This document shows, piece by piece, positions 50,398 through 62,482 of a DNA stretch of 64,000 nucleotides (the stretch's first letter is position 1; each line of letters opens with the position of its first letter). Source of the DNA: Luteimonas viscosa (lineage in GTDB: Bacteria; Pseudomonadota; Gammaproteobacteria; Xanthomonadales; Xanthomonadaceae); assembly GCF_008244685.1 (NCBI RefSeq), contig NZ_VTFT01000001.1, positions 1,591,248 through 1,655,247 of the forward strand, in the 5' to 3' direction. The notes under the pieces were generated by a model. That model ran no database searches and was not told the DNA's origin. It saw only the letters and a list, made by a program, of their open reading frames with translations. The position numbers were made by a program, and so were the translations under genes.

Positions 50398-50662
50398 CGG
50401 TGCCCCAGTCCTCGTGCATCGGATCGGTGCCCAACGTCGGCGGGAACTGCAGGTGGAAGCCGCGCGTGGCGAGGTTCTCGCGGACCTCGGCCGGGTTGGC
50501 GCGGGCCAGGCTGCGGGTCGGGGTCAGCGCCAGGTCGAACACGAACTGCAGCGGAGCCAGTTGCATGCGCAGGGACTCGGGCAGGCGCTCGAAACCATCG
50601 CGCTCGGCGAGGAACACATAGGTGTCCGCCTTGCGCTGGCTCCTGTAGACGTAGGCGTGCAT
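50390..50662 (-). CDS. YcgL-domain protein
   Basis: A 90-residue protein of the YcgL family, conserved in gamma-proteobacteria and of unknown function. The start MHAYVYRSQRKADTYVFLAE and the segment RLPESLRMQLAPLQFVFDLAL are characteristic. ATG 50662 fits; the frame is open upstream without support. It is the first gene of a pair with the ankyrin membrane protein (8-nt overlap) and is divergent from the ECF sigma gene of module B. Confidence 0.88.
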   Translation of the reverse strand: MHAYVYRSQRKADTYVFLAERDGFERLPESLRMQLAPLQFVFDLALTPTRSLARANPAEVRENLATRGFHLQFPPTLGTDPMHEDWGTDA

Positions 50663-50817
50663 GTCCGTCCGCTGGCTTCGATCACGGAATTGTGCGGGAA
50701 AACCGCGGGCTGCGGAACCGAGGCGGCCGGGCCACGGTTCATGTGCGCAGGGGCGCATCTCCGCGAGGCGTCGCGGCGGTGGGGTAAGCTGGCCCGGCCG
50801 CCCCGACAGATTCGTGC

Positions 50818-51377
50818 ATGGCACTCCAGGATTCCGTCGCCACCGAGATCGTCCCGGCCTCCGACTGGAACGACCGCGCCTACCGCGCGCGCTTCGAGGA
50901 GATGTACGCGCACCTGCGCACCATTGCCAGACGGGAGCTGCGCGGCGTCGCGCGCGGTACGCTCGATACCACGGTGCTGGTGCACGAGGCCTACCTGAAG
51001 CTCGATGGAAGCGCGGTCGACGTCAGCCAGCGCGGACCGTTCCTCGCGCTCGCCGCAAAGGTGATCCGTTGCGTGCTGGTCGACCACGTGCGTGCGCGCG
51101 GCGCGCGCAAGCGCGGGGGCGATGCCGCCCGGGTCACGCTGTCCACCGACCTGCCGCTGGAGGGAGCGCAGCCCGGCCTGGACGTGCTCGACATCGAGCG
51201 CGGCCTGCGGGCGCTGGAGGCGATGGACCCGCGCCTGGCGACGGTGATCGAGTTCCGCTTCTACGCCGGCATGGAGTTCGAGGAGATCGCCCGCCACCTC
51301 GGCGTGACCTCGCGCACCGTGCATCGCGACTGGCGCAAGGCGCGCGCCTTCCTGCTGTCGCACCTGGGCGAGGCCGC

Positions 51378-51381
<4 letters not shown>
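50818..51381 (+). CDS. ECF sigma factor (kinase-linked type), module B
   Basis: A 187-residue ECF sigma factor with regions 2 and 4 and no extra domain. Region 2 has TTVLVHEAYLKL; the residues before LVHE are DTTV (Asp50, Thr51, Thr52), again poor in acidic residues compared with the usual DAED-type motif. Region 4 ends FEEIARHLGVTSRTVHRDWRKA. Threonine 52 lies at the same position as Thr52 of the module A sigma factor. The stop overlaps the GTG start of the kinase gene, so the two proteins are made together, which supports the kinase being its activator. No anti-sigma gene is present. Confidence 0.88.
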
Positions 51382-54176
<2,795 letters not shown>

Positions 54177-54472
54177 CGCGACTCCCGGCCCGCTTCGGAC
54201 TTGCCTGCGGCGAACAGCGGCCCACCGGGCTCGCGTTGCCGGGAGTGACGCGACAGGCCACGACGCGTCACCTGAGACACGCGTCCCGATCTGCGCCCCA
54301 GCAAGCCGGTTTCGCGTCCGCCGCACCGGCCACGACCGCGGAATGTCTGGTCCCTGCCGCGGAATCCGATCACTGATCGACGCCGGGGCTTTCGGCTCCG
54401 CCACCAGACCCCTGGAAGCGGCGACGAGCCATGCCCCTTCGGAACGAACCCTTTCGATCCCAGGAGCCCGAT

Positions 54473-56791
54473 ATGCAACTTGAACGAACCCGTCCACCAC
54501 GCGCATTCCTGTGCGTTTCGGCGCTGTCCATCGCGGTGGCGACGGCCGCGCTCCCGCTGCAGGCCGTCGCTGGCCACGCCTGTGACCCGACCACCGGCAG
54601 CACCGCGGCCGGGGTGCTGGCGTTCGCATGCGGAAACATCAACACGGCCGACGGCGATTTCAGTACCGCCATCGGCTGGGAGAACACTGCGGTGGGATAT
54701 CTCAGCGTCTCGCTCGGCGCACGCAACCTCGCCAACGACGACTACAGCACCGCGGTCGGATTCGAGAACGAAGCCGCGAGCGATCAAAGCAGCGCCTTCG
54801 GCTTCCGGAACGAGGCGATCGGCGAGCGCAGCAGCGCGATCGGAAACTTCAACCGGGCACGCGGGTTCGACAGCAGCGCCTTCGGTCGGGGCAACATCGC
54901 CTCGGGCCAGGAAAGCAGCGCCTTCGGCTATGCCAACGAGTCCGGTGGCTGGTACAGCAGTGCCTTCGGGTTCGCCAACACCGCCAACGCCAACTCGAGC
55001 AGCGCCCTGGGCTACAACAACACCGCCAGCGGCCAGTTTTCCAGCGCCATCGGCCATTTCAACAACGCGAGCGGCCCCTACGCCAGCGCCGGTGGCAGCG
55101 GCAACGCCGCCAGCGGCAACGACAGCAGCGCCTTCGGCCGGAGCAACACCGCGACCGGCGCCTTCGCCTCGTCGTTCGGCCATGGCAACGCGGCCAGCGG
55201 CCAGAATGCCGGCGCCTTCGGCTACCGGAACACCGCATCCGGCGCCAACAGTTCGGCCATCGGCTGGGACAACGAGGCCACCACGCTCCAGGCCGTCGCC
55301 ATCGGCTTCAGCAACGCCGCCACCGGCGGCCAGGCCACCGCGATCGGACGGTCGAACGTCGCCCAGGGCACCGGCAGCCTCGCGTTCGGCTCGGGCAGCA
55401 CCACCACGGGCACCGGCAGTATCGCGTTCGGCTTCCGCAACCTGTCCTCGGGCTTCCGCAGCTTCTCCACGGGCTACCAGAGCACGGCCAGCGGCTCCTA
55501 TGCGTTGAGCTCCGGCTACCACGCACTCGCCTCGGGCAACTATGCCGTCGCCGTCGGCAACTGGATCAGCGGCGGGGATGCGGATCCGCAACTCGACCTC
55601 GACCTCGATCGCGACGGCGTGCCGGATGCCAGTTCGCTGCAGACCATCGCCCACGGCACGCATGCCAGTGCCTACGGACCGGCCGCGCTCGCGCTGGCCG
55701 ATGCCTCGGTGGCGCTCGGCGCACGCAGCCGGGTCGATGCGCAAGACGGCGTGGCCCTGGGCCGGTCCGCACGCGTCAGCGCGTTCGGCGCCGTGGCGAT
55801 CGGTGCCGACGCGATCGCGGACCGCAGCGGCAGCGTGTCGTTCGGCAGCGCCGGTTCCGAGCGCCAGCTGGTGCACGTGGCCGACGCGACCCAAGCCACC
55901 GACGCCGTCAACCTGCGCCAGATGACCGCGGCCCACGACGAGCTCGGCGCCGGCATCGCCGCCTGGCTCGGCGGCGGCGCGGCCTATGCCGGCGGCGTGT
56001 TCACGGCGCCGGTGTACGTGATCCAGTCGAACGACTACAACAACGTCGGCGCGGCCTTCGGGGCGGTCGATGCGGCACTCACCGACATCAACCAGCGCAT
56101 CGTCGACGCCGGTGGCATCCAGGGCGAGCGGGGCTACAGCGCCTACGAGGTCGCGGTGCGGAACGGCTTCGCCGGCACCGAAGCCGATTGGTTGGGCTCG
56201 CTGCAAGGCCCGGCCGGTCCGGAAGGCCCCGAAGGTCCCGAGGGCCCCGCCGGGGGCGGGCCGCGCAGCGTGGTCTACGACGATGATGGCCGCGAGGTGC
56301 TGACCCTGGCCGGCAGCAACGGCACCACGATCTCCAACCTCGCCGACGGCGTGGCGGCGACCGATGCGGTCAACCTGCGCCAATCGCAGGCCGGCGACGC
56401 GGCCACGCTGACCTCGGCCAACGCCTACACCGATACCGTCGCGGTGCAGACGCTGCAGTCGGCCAACGAGTACACCGACAGCCGTTTCGCCGCCTGGGAT
56501 GCGCAGCTCGATTCGATCCAGCGCGGCATCGACGACCGATTCCACGAGCAGGATCGGCGGATCGACCGGCAGGGCGCGATGAGCAGCGCGATGCTGAACA
56601 TGGCGATCAATGCCGCCGGTTCGAAAAGCCCGCGGGGCCGCATCGCGGTGGGTGCCGGCTTCCAGGGCGGCGAGCGGGCGATATCGGTCGGCTATGGCCG
56701 CAAGGTCGGCGAGCGCGCATCGTTCTCGCTGGGGGGTGCGTTCAGTGGCGGCGAGAAGTCCGCCGGCGTCGGCTTCGGCGTGGACCTTTGA
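54473..56791 (+). CDS. YadA-like trimeric autotransporter adhesin with collagen-like segment, module B copy 1
   Basis: A 772-residue adhesin. ATG 54473 has CAGGAG upstream and gives a signal peptide (cleavage near AVAGHA). The head (about 35-480) consists of 14-residue repeats such as SSAFGFRNEAIGERSSAIGN. A neck with TDAVNLRQMTAAHDELGAG is followed by a segment containing SAYEVAVRNGFAGTEADWLG and a collagen-like Gly-X-Y run (residues 579-594, GPAGPEGPEGPEGPAG). A stalk and C-terminal YadA anchor (about 700-772) complete it. The next gene is a shorter tandem copy. Collagen-like stretches trimerise, which fits the trimeric fold. Expression is presumably controlled by the upstream sigma/kinase pair. 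Confidence 0.9.
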   Translation: MQLERTRPPRAFLCVSALSIAVATAALPLQAVAGHACDPTTGSTAAGVLAFACGNINTADGDFSTAIGWENTAVGYLSVSLGARNLANDDYSTAVGFENEAASDQSSAFGFRNEAIGERSSAIGNFNRARGFDSSAFGRGNIASGQESSAFGYANESGGWYSSAFGFANTANANSSSALGYNNTASGQFSSAIGHFNNASGPYASAGGSGNAASGNDSSAFGRSNTATGAFASSFGHGNAASGQNAGAFGYRNTASGANSSAIGWDNEATTLQAVAIGFSNAATGGQATAIGRSNVAQGTGSLAFGSGSTTTGTGSIAFGFRNLSSGFRSFSTGYQSTASGSYALSSGYHALASGNYAVAVGNWISGGDADPQLDLDLDRDGVPDASSLQTIAHGTHASAYGPAALALADASVALGARSRVDAQDGVALGRSARVSAFGAVAIGADAIADRSGSVSFGSAGSERQLVHVADATQATDAVNLRQMTAAHDELGAGIAAWLGGGAAYAGGVFTAPVYVIQSNDYNNVGAAFGAVDAALTDINQRIVDAGGIQGERGYSAYEVAVRNGFAGTEADWLGSLQGPAGPEGPEGPEGPAGGGPRSVVYDDDGREVLTLAGSNGTTISNLADGVAATDAVNLRQSQAGDAATLTSANAYTDTVAVQTLQSANEYTDSRFAAWDAQLDSIQRGIDDRFHEQDRRIDRQGAMSSAMLNMAINAAGSKSPRGRIAVGAGFQGGERAISVGYGRKVGERASFSLGGAFSGGEKSAGVGFGVDL

Positions 56792-56894
56792 CCCAGGGCG
56801 GGGGCCGGCCTCCGCATGTCTGGTCTGCGCCCCCGATCACGATTGACTGCAGGAGCCGGAACGTTCCGGCCGACCCCGGTCAGGAGCCACCATC

Positions 56895-58259
56895 ATGAAT
56901 TGCACTCAGTCGTACGCCCGCCGCCGCCCCCGCCTGCGGCGTTCCGCTATGGGCCTCTGCCTCATGCTGGCGGCATTGCAGATGCCGGCGGTGGCGGGGA
57001 GCATCTGCCTGAACAATGGCGCCGGTTCTCTCGGTAGCGCGGAGGGCCTGGGCGCATTCGCCTGTGGTTCGTCCAGCGCAAGCGGACTGGGCAGCATCGC
57101 GTTCGGCACCAGCAACATCTCCAGCGGCTGGGCAAGCAGCGCCGTTGGCTACGGCAACACCGCAGGTGGCAATACCAGCAACGCGTTCGGCTACGGAAAC
57201 ACCGCCAGCGGAGAGAACAGCAGCGCGTTCGGCTACCAGTCGCAGGCGCTCAATACCGCCAGCACCGCCATCGGCTACCAGGCCATCGCCGATCGCGACT
57301 ACAGCGTGGCTGTGGGCAGCAGCGGCAACGAACGCCAGATCATCCATCTCGCCGATGGGACCGAAGCCACCGACGCGGTCAACCTGCGTCAGATGCGCGC
57401 GGCCGACGACGACCTCGGCGCAGGCATCGCCGCATGGCTCGGCGGTGGCGCGACCCATGCCGGTGGCGTGTTCACCGCGCCGGTGTACGTCATCCAGTCG
57501 AACAACTACGACAACGTCGGCTCTGCCTTCGGCGCAGTGGATGCCGCACTGACAGACATCAACCAGCGCATCGTCGATGCCGGCGGCATCCAGGGCGAGC
57601 GTGGCGACAGCGCCTACGAGGTCGCGGTGCGGAACGGCTTCGCCGGTACAGAGGCCGACTGGCTGGGCTCCCTGCAGGGGCCTGTGGGACCGGGTGGCCC
57701 GCAGGGTCCCGAAGGCCCCGCCGGCGGCGGTCCGCGCAGCGTGGTCTACGACGACGACAACCGCGACGTGCTCACACTCGCCGGCGACGAAGGCACCATC
57801 ATCGCCAACGTCGCCGACGGTGTGGCCGCGACCGATGCGGCCAACGTGCGGCAGGTGCAGGCGGGCGATAGCGCCACGCTGGCCTCGGCCAATGCCCACA
57901 CCGACACCGTCGCAGTCCAGACCCTGCAGTCGGCCAACGAGTACACCGACAGCCGCTTCGCCGCCTGGGATGCGCAGCTCGATTCGATCCAGCGCGGCAT
58001 CGACGACCGGTTCCACGAGCAGGACCGGCGCATCGACCGCCAGGGGGCGATGGCGGGCGCGTTCGCGGGCATGGCGATGAATACCGCCGGCCTGGCCGGG
58101 CGCAACCGCGTGGGCGTCGGCGTCGGTGCCCAGGGCGGCGAACAGGCGCTGGCGGTGGGCTACCAGCGCGCCCTCGGCACCCGTGCCAGCGTATCGTTCG
58201 GCGGCGCCTTCAGCGGCGGCGAGAAGAGCGTGATGGGCGGCGCCGGCTTCAGCTGGTAG
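56895..58259 (+). CDS. YadA-like trimeric autotransporter adhesin with collagen-like segment, module B copy 2
   Basis: A 454-residue adhesin, a shorter tandem copy of the preceding gene. ATG 56895 has CAGGAG 9 nt upstream; signal peptide MNCTQSYARRRPRLRRSAMG continues into a hydrophobic core. The head is reduced to about 6-7 repeats. From the neck (TDAVNLRQMRAADDDLGAG) through the collagen-like run (residues 262-277, GPVGPGGPQGPEGPAG) and stalk to QDRRIDRQGAM the two proteins are nearly the same, but the membrane anchor differs (copy 2 ends GGAGFSW, copy 1 VGFGVDL). A strong hairpin follows the stop. Confidence 0.9.
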   Translation: MNCTQSYARRRPRLRRSAMGLCLMLAALQMPAVAGSICLNNGAGSLGSAEGLGAFACGSSSASGLGSIAFGTSNISSGWASSAVGYGNTAGGNTSNAFGYGNTASGENSSAFGYQSQALNTASTAIGYQAIADRDYSVAVGSSGNERQIIHLADGTEATDAVNLRQMRAADDDLGAGIAAWLGGGATHAGGVFTAPVYVIQSNNYDNVGSAFGAVDAALTDINQRIVDAGGIQGERGDSAYEVAVRNGFAGTEADWLGSLQGPVGPGGPQGPEGPAGGGPRSVVYDDDNRDVLTLAGDEGTIIANVADGVAATDAANVRQVQAGDSATLASANAHTDTVAVQTLQSANEYTDSRFAAWDAQLDSIQRGIDDRFHEQDRRIDRQGAMAGAFAGMAMNTAGLAGRNRVGVGVGAQGGEQALAVGYQRALGTRASVSFGGAFSGGEKSVMGGAGFSW

Positions 58260-58311
58260 CGGCGGAACGCGCGTGCCGGTAGCCGCCGCCGCGAAGCGGC
58301 GCGTCCGGCAA

Positions 58312-58342
58312 TCCGGACGGGAGCGACAACCGCTCCCGTCCG
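58312..58342 (+). terminator. Strong hairpin after adhesin copy 2
   Basis: Perfect 13-bp stem CCGGACGGGAGCG (58312-58324), loop ACAAC, CGCTCCCGTCCGG (58330-58342). No T-tract follows, so it is a stable 3' end structure rather than a standard intrinsic terminator; it lies 52 nt after the adhesin stop codon. Confidence 0.5.
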
Positions 58343-58510
58343 GGGTGGATGTCCTGCACGAGGCCGGCGGCCGACACGCTGGTCCGGCACCTCCTCATCC
58401 TGCGTTTCGCGTCACGGGCGGCCCTTCGCGATGCACGGCATGACCTGTGGCCCGGCCCCGCCGCGGACCGGGCTGGTACCCTGCGGGGCGACCCGTGCTG
58501 CGCAGCCACC

Positions 58511-60874
58511 ATGATCCGAACACTGTCCTGCCTGCTCCTGCTCGCCTCCTGCGGGCTTCTTCATGCGCAACCCGCGCAACCGCTGACCCTGGAGCGGGTC
58601 ATGGCCGACCCGGACTGGGTCGGCCCGCCGGTCGAGCAGGCCTGGTGGTCGTGGGACGGCAAGCGCGCCTACTACCCGCTCAAGCGCGAGGGCAACCGCA
58701 TCCGCGACCTCTACGTGCAGGACGTCGCCGGCGGCGCGGCGCAACTGGTCGACGGCGCCGCGCGCGCCGGCATCGATGCCAGCGATCCGGTGCTCGACCC
58801 CCAGCGCACGCGTATGGCCTTCGTGCGCAACGGGGACGTGTTCGTGCGCGACCTGCGCAACGGCGCGCTCACCCAGCTCACCCGCAGCGAGGCCACCGAG
58901 GCCGCGCCGCGCTGGGGCAGCGACGGCGCGCTGATCTGGCGCAGCGGCCACGACTGGTACCGCTGGAACGCGGCCGACGGCGCCGTCACCCACGCCGCCG
59001 CGCCCAAGGCCGAGGACGATCCGGCGAAGCCGCCGAAACCCGACCTGCTGCGCGAGGACCAGTTGCGCCTGGTCGAGACCCTGCGCCGCGAGCGCGCGCG
59101 TCGCGAGGCCGCGCGCGAACAGGAAACCGACTGGCGCCGCGCCGATCCCACCCGTGCACCCGCGCCCGTCTACCTCGGCAAGGATGTCGAGATCGCCGCG
59201 ACCGCGCTGTCGCCCGACGGCCGCTGGCTGCTGGTCGCCACCGAGCGCAAGCAGGACGAGCGCGGCCAGGGCGGCAGGATGCCGATGTACGTCACCGAGT
59301 CGGGCTACGAGGAATTCGAGGACGTGCGCACGCGGGTGGGCCGCAATCCGCCGCGCGCGCAGTCGTTCTGGCTGGTCGACATGCGCGACGGTTCGCGCCG
59401 CGAGCTCGAAACCGATGCGCTGCCCGGGATCGCCGACGATCCGCTGGCGTCGCTGCGCAAGGCCGCGGAGAAGGAACCGCTGAAGGGATCGCGCCCGGTC
59501 CGCATCGAGGACGACGGCGACGGCATCGCCTGGAGCGCCGATTCGCGTTTCGTCGCGCTGATGCTGCACTCGGTCGACAACAAGGACCGTTGGCTGGCCA
59601 CCGCCGAGCCCACGGCCGCCACCCTGCAGTCGCGCCACCGCCTGAGCGACGAGGCCTGGATCAACTGGGAGTACAACCAGTTCGGCTGGCTCCACGACCA
59701 GCGCACGCTGTGGCTGCTCTCCGAGGAAAGCGGCTGGTCGCACCTGTACACGGTCGATGCCGGTCGCGGCCGCGCGCGTGCGCTGACCTCGGGCCGCTGG
59801 GAAGTCTCGCAACCTGCGCTCTCGCCGGACGGTACGCGCTTCCATTTCGCCTGCAACCGCGCCCGCCCGGGCGACTACGAACTGTGCACCGTGCCGTCCA
59901 CCGGCGGCGAGGTGCGCGAACTGACCGACCTCGGCGGAGTCGAGGGCTTCGTCGCATCGCCCGACGGCACGCGCCTGCTGCTGCGCCACTCATCGAGCTA
60001 CGTGCCGCCGCAGCTGGCCGTGCTCGATGCCGACGGGAGCAACCTGCGCACGCTCACCGATACCCGCAGGCCCGAGTACAGCGCCCACGACTGGCTGCAG
60101 CCGGAGGTGGTGCAGGTGCCCTCGAAGCACGGCGCAGGCACCCTCTGGGGCAAGTTCTACGGTCCGAAAACGCTCGAGCCCGGTCGCCGCTACCCGGTGG
60201 TGCTGTTCGTGCACGGCGCCGGCTACCTGCAGAACGTCAGCGACCGCTACCCGAACTATTTCCGCGAGCAGATGTTCCACAACCTGCTGGTGCAGCGCGG
60301 CTACATCGTGCTCGACCTCGACTACCGCGCGTCCGAAGGCTACGGCCGCGACTGGCGCACCGCGATCTACCGCCGGATGGGCCACCCGGAGCTGGAGGAC
60401 TACCTCGACGGCATCGACTGGCTGGTCGAACAGCGCCAGGGCGACCGCGGACGCGTGGGCGTCTACGGCGGCAGCTACGGCGGCTTCATGGCCTTCATGG
60501 CGCTGTTCCGCGAACCGGGCACGTTCAAGGCCGGCGCGGCGCTGCGCCCGGTCGCCGACTGGACCCAGTACAACCACGAATACACCAGCAACATCCTCAA
60601 CACGCCCGACATCGATCCCGAAGCCTACCGCCGCTCCTCTCCCATCGAATACGCGGACGGCCTGCAGGACCACCTGCTGATCGCGCACGGGATGATCGAC
60701 GACAACGTGTTCTACCGCGACTCGGTGGTTCTGGCGCAGCGGCTGATCGAGCTGCGCAAGGACAAGTGGGAACTGGCGAGCTATCCGCTCGAGCGCCATG
60801 CCTACCAGCAGTCCGATTCCTGGTACGACCAGTACCGCCGCATCCTCGAACTGTTCGAACGCACCCTGAAGTGA
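58511..60874 (+). CDS. S9 family (DPP-IV-like) serine peptidase
   Basis: A 787-residue exported prolyl-oligopeptidase-family peptidase. ATG 58511 gives a signal peptide (LLLLASCGLLHAQ; a Cys in the lipobox-like LLASCG may indicate a lipoprotein). The N-terminal beta-propeller (about 60-500) contains repeated WSxDG-type strands. The alpha/beta-hydrolase domain holds GGSYGGFM with Ser655, IDDN with Asp730, and RHAY with His763, forming the catalytic triad. It is expected to cleave peptides after Pro or Ala and to act in the periplasm. The stop overlaps the GTG start of the next gene. Confidence 0.93.
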   Translation: MIRTLSCLLLLASCGLLHAQPAQPLTLERVMADPDWVGPPVEQAWWSWDGKRAYYPLKREGNRIRDLYVQDVAGGAAQLVDGAARAGIDASDPVLDPQRTRMAFVRNGDVFVRDLRNGALTQLTRSEATEAAPRWGSDGALIWRSGHDWYRWNAADGAVTHAAAPKAEDDPAKPPKPDLLREDQLRLVETLRRERARREAAREQETDWRRADPTRAPAPVYLGKDVEIAATALSPDGRWLLVATERKQDERGQGGRMPMYVTESGYEEFEDVRTRVGRNPPRAQSFWLVDMRDGSRRELETDALPGIADDPLASLRKAAEKEPLKGSRPVRIEDDGDGIAWSADSRFVALMLHSVDNKDRWLATAEPTAATLQSRHRLSDEAWINWEYNQFGWLHDQRTLWLLSEESGWSHLYTVDAGRGRARALTSGRWEVSQPALSPDGTRFHFACNRARPGDYELCTVPSTGGEVRELTDLGGVEGFVASPDGTRLLLRHSSSYVPPQLAVLDADGSNLRTLTDTRRPEYSAHDWLQPEVVQVPSKHGAGTLWGKFYGPKTLEPGRRYPVVLFVHGAGYLQNVSDRYPNYFREQMFHNLLVQRGYIVLDLDYRASEGYGRDWRTAIYRRMGHPELEDYLDGIDWLVEQRQGDRGRVGVYGGSYGGFMAFMALFREPGTFKAGAALRPVADWTQYNHEYTSNILNTPDIDPEAYRRSSPIEYADGLQDHLLIAHGMIDDNVFYRDSVVLAQRLIELRKDKWELASYPLERHAYQQSDSWYDQYRRILELFERTLK

Positions 60875-61362
60875 CGCACGGCGCGGGCAAGCTGGAGACC
60901 TTGCGGCCGTCGCCGATGAAGTGGCTGGCGATGTTGGCGATCTGCGCGGTGTTCGTCTGGATCGGCCTGCGCGTGATGGGCACGCACCCGCTGGTGGGGT
61001 GGAGCTGCATCGTCTTCTTCGGCCTGTGCGGCGCGCTTGCCGTGCTCAACCTGATCCCCGGCGCGAGCGCGCTTGTGCTCGACGCGGACGGTTTCGAGAT
61101 CGTCTCGCTGTTCCGGCGCTCGCGCGTGCGCTGGAACGACGTGGCCCGGTTCGGCGAGACGCGCGTGGGGCTGCAGCGTCTGGTCGGCTTTGACTTCGTC
61201 GACGGCCATGCCGGCAGCGACCGGCTGCGCCGCGTCAACCGCAACCTCAGCGGCTTCCAGGCCGCGCTGCCGGACACCTACGGCCTGTCCGCGAATGAGC
61301 TCGCCACGCGCATGGAGGCGCGGCTCGCCGCGCAACGGGCGGACACGGCCTGGCGCACCTGA
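60871..61362 (+). CDS. Small membrane protein with PH-like tail
   Basis: A 163-residue protein with two membrane helices (about residues 18-37, WLAMLAICAVFVWIGLRVMG, and 44-66, WSCIVFFGLCGALAVLNLIPG), followed by a cytosolic domain with GFEIVSLFRRSRVRWNDVARF, as in the STM3941-type and bacterial PH-like families. Function unknown. GTG 60871 overlaps the peptidase stop, so the two genes are coupled. Start chosen for this overlap; the first helix begins near residue 17. The C-terminus is Arg-rich. Confidence 0.75.
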   Translation: MTHGAGKLETLRPSPMKWLAMLAICAVFVWIGLRVMGTHPLVGWSCIVFFGLCGALAVLNLIPGASALVLDADGFEIVSLFRRSRVRWNDVARFGETRVGLQRLVGFDFVDGHAGSDRLRRVNRNLSGFQAALPDTYGLSANELATRMEARLAAQRADTAWRT

Positions 61363-61544
61363 GACGGCAAGCCGCGCGGCGACATGTTCGCCTTGCGTTC
61401 GGTTCTGCAGGAACCTCCGCCCGTCAGGTCCCGCGAAGCGGGGAATCCAGGGAATTCGCCGATCGAAGGCGCCACCCCAAGATTCCCGCCTTCGCAGGGA
61501 AGACCACGCGGGAAACCCGCTGTACGGCGCACTAGAATGTCGCC

Positions 61545-62474
61545 ATGGACCGCTTCGATGACATCCGCGACTACCTCACCGGCCTGCAGGACCGCATCTG
61601 CGCCGCGATCGAAACCGCCGACGGCGGCGCCCGCTTCGTCGAGGACGCCTGGCAGCGCGACCCCGACGATGCCGGCAGCCACCTGCGCGGCGGCGGACGC
61701 ACGCGCATCCTGCGCGACGGCGCGGTGTTCGAGCAGGCCGGAATCGGCTTCTCCGACGTTTCCGGCGACACCCTGCCGCCCTCGGCCACCGCGGCGCGGC
61801 CGGAACTGGTGGGTGCCTCGTGGCAGGCGGTGGGCGTGTCGCTGGTGTTCCATCCGCGCAATCCCCACGTACCGACCACCCATGCCAACGTGCGCCACTT
61901 CCGCGCCCGGCGCGACGGACAGACGGTGGCGTGGTGGTTCGGCGGCGGTTTCGACCTCACGCCCTTCTATCCCGTCGACGAGGACGTGCGCCACTGGCAC
62001 CGCACGGCGCGCGAGCTGTGCGAACCGTTCGGCGGCGAACAGCGCTACGCCGCGCACAAGCGCTGGTGCGACGAGTATTTCTTCCTGAAGCACCGCAACG
62101 AGACGCGCGGCATCGGCGGGCTGTTCTTCGACGACCTGCACGACGACCTGGAACAGGACTTCGGCTACCTGCGCGCGGTCGGCGACGGATTCCTCGATGC
62201 CTACCTGCCGATCGTCGAACGCCGCCGCGACACGCCCTACGGCGAGCGCGAGCGCGCGTTCCAGCTGTACCGGCGCGGGCGCTACGTCGAGTTCAACCTG
62301 GTCTACGACCGCGGCACCCACTTCGGCCTGCAGAGCGGCGGACGCGCCGAATCGATCCTGATGAGCCTGCCGCCGCTGGTGCGCTGGGAATACGGCTACG
62401 CGCCCGAGTCCGGCAGCGCCGAAGCACGGCTGCACGACTACCTGGTGCCGCGCGACTGGCTGGCGGGCACCTGA
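61545..62474 (+). CDS. hemF: Coproporphyrinogen III oxidase, oxygen-dependent
   Basis: A 309-residue homodimeric enzyme of haem synthesis that decarboxylates coproporphyrinogen III to protoporphyrinogen IX using O2. Family markers: [43 protein letters not shown] and [18 protein letters not shown]. Length is normal. ATG 61545 fits. The 182-nt gap upstream has a degenerate palindrome (TCCCGCCTTCGCAGGGA, 61483-61499) of unknown value. A YggS-type gene follows by 8 nt; the pair may be co-transcribed. Confidence 0.97.
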   Translation: MDRFDDIRDYLTGLQDRICAAIETADGGARFVEDAWQRDPDDAGSHLRGGGRTRILRDGAVFEQAGIGFSDVSGDTLPPSATAARPELVGASWQAVGVSLVFHPRNPHVPTTHANVRHFRARRDGQTVAWWFGGGFDLTPFYPVDEDVRHWHRTARELCEPFGGEQRYAAHKRWCDEYFFLKHRNETRGIGGLFFDDLHDDLEQDFGYLRAVGDGFLDAYLPIVERRRDTPYGERERAFQLYRRGRYVEFNLVYDRGTHFGLQSGGRAESILMSLPPLVRWEYGYAPESGSAEARLHDYLVPRDWLAGT

Positions 62475-62482
62475 GCATCGCG

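Noticed and set aside
50661..50690. Third copy of the adhesin upstream motif before the sigma gene
   Set aside because: The first part coincides with the YcgL start codon on the other strand and the match is short, so chance is the simpler explanation; kept only as a side remark.
61440..61544. Palindrome upstream of hemF as a regulatory site
   Set aside because: It is a degenerate copy of a common GC-rich intergenic repeat type with no second copy in the window to compare, so no function can be claimed.
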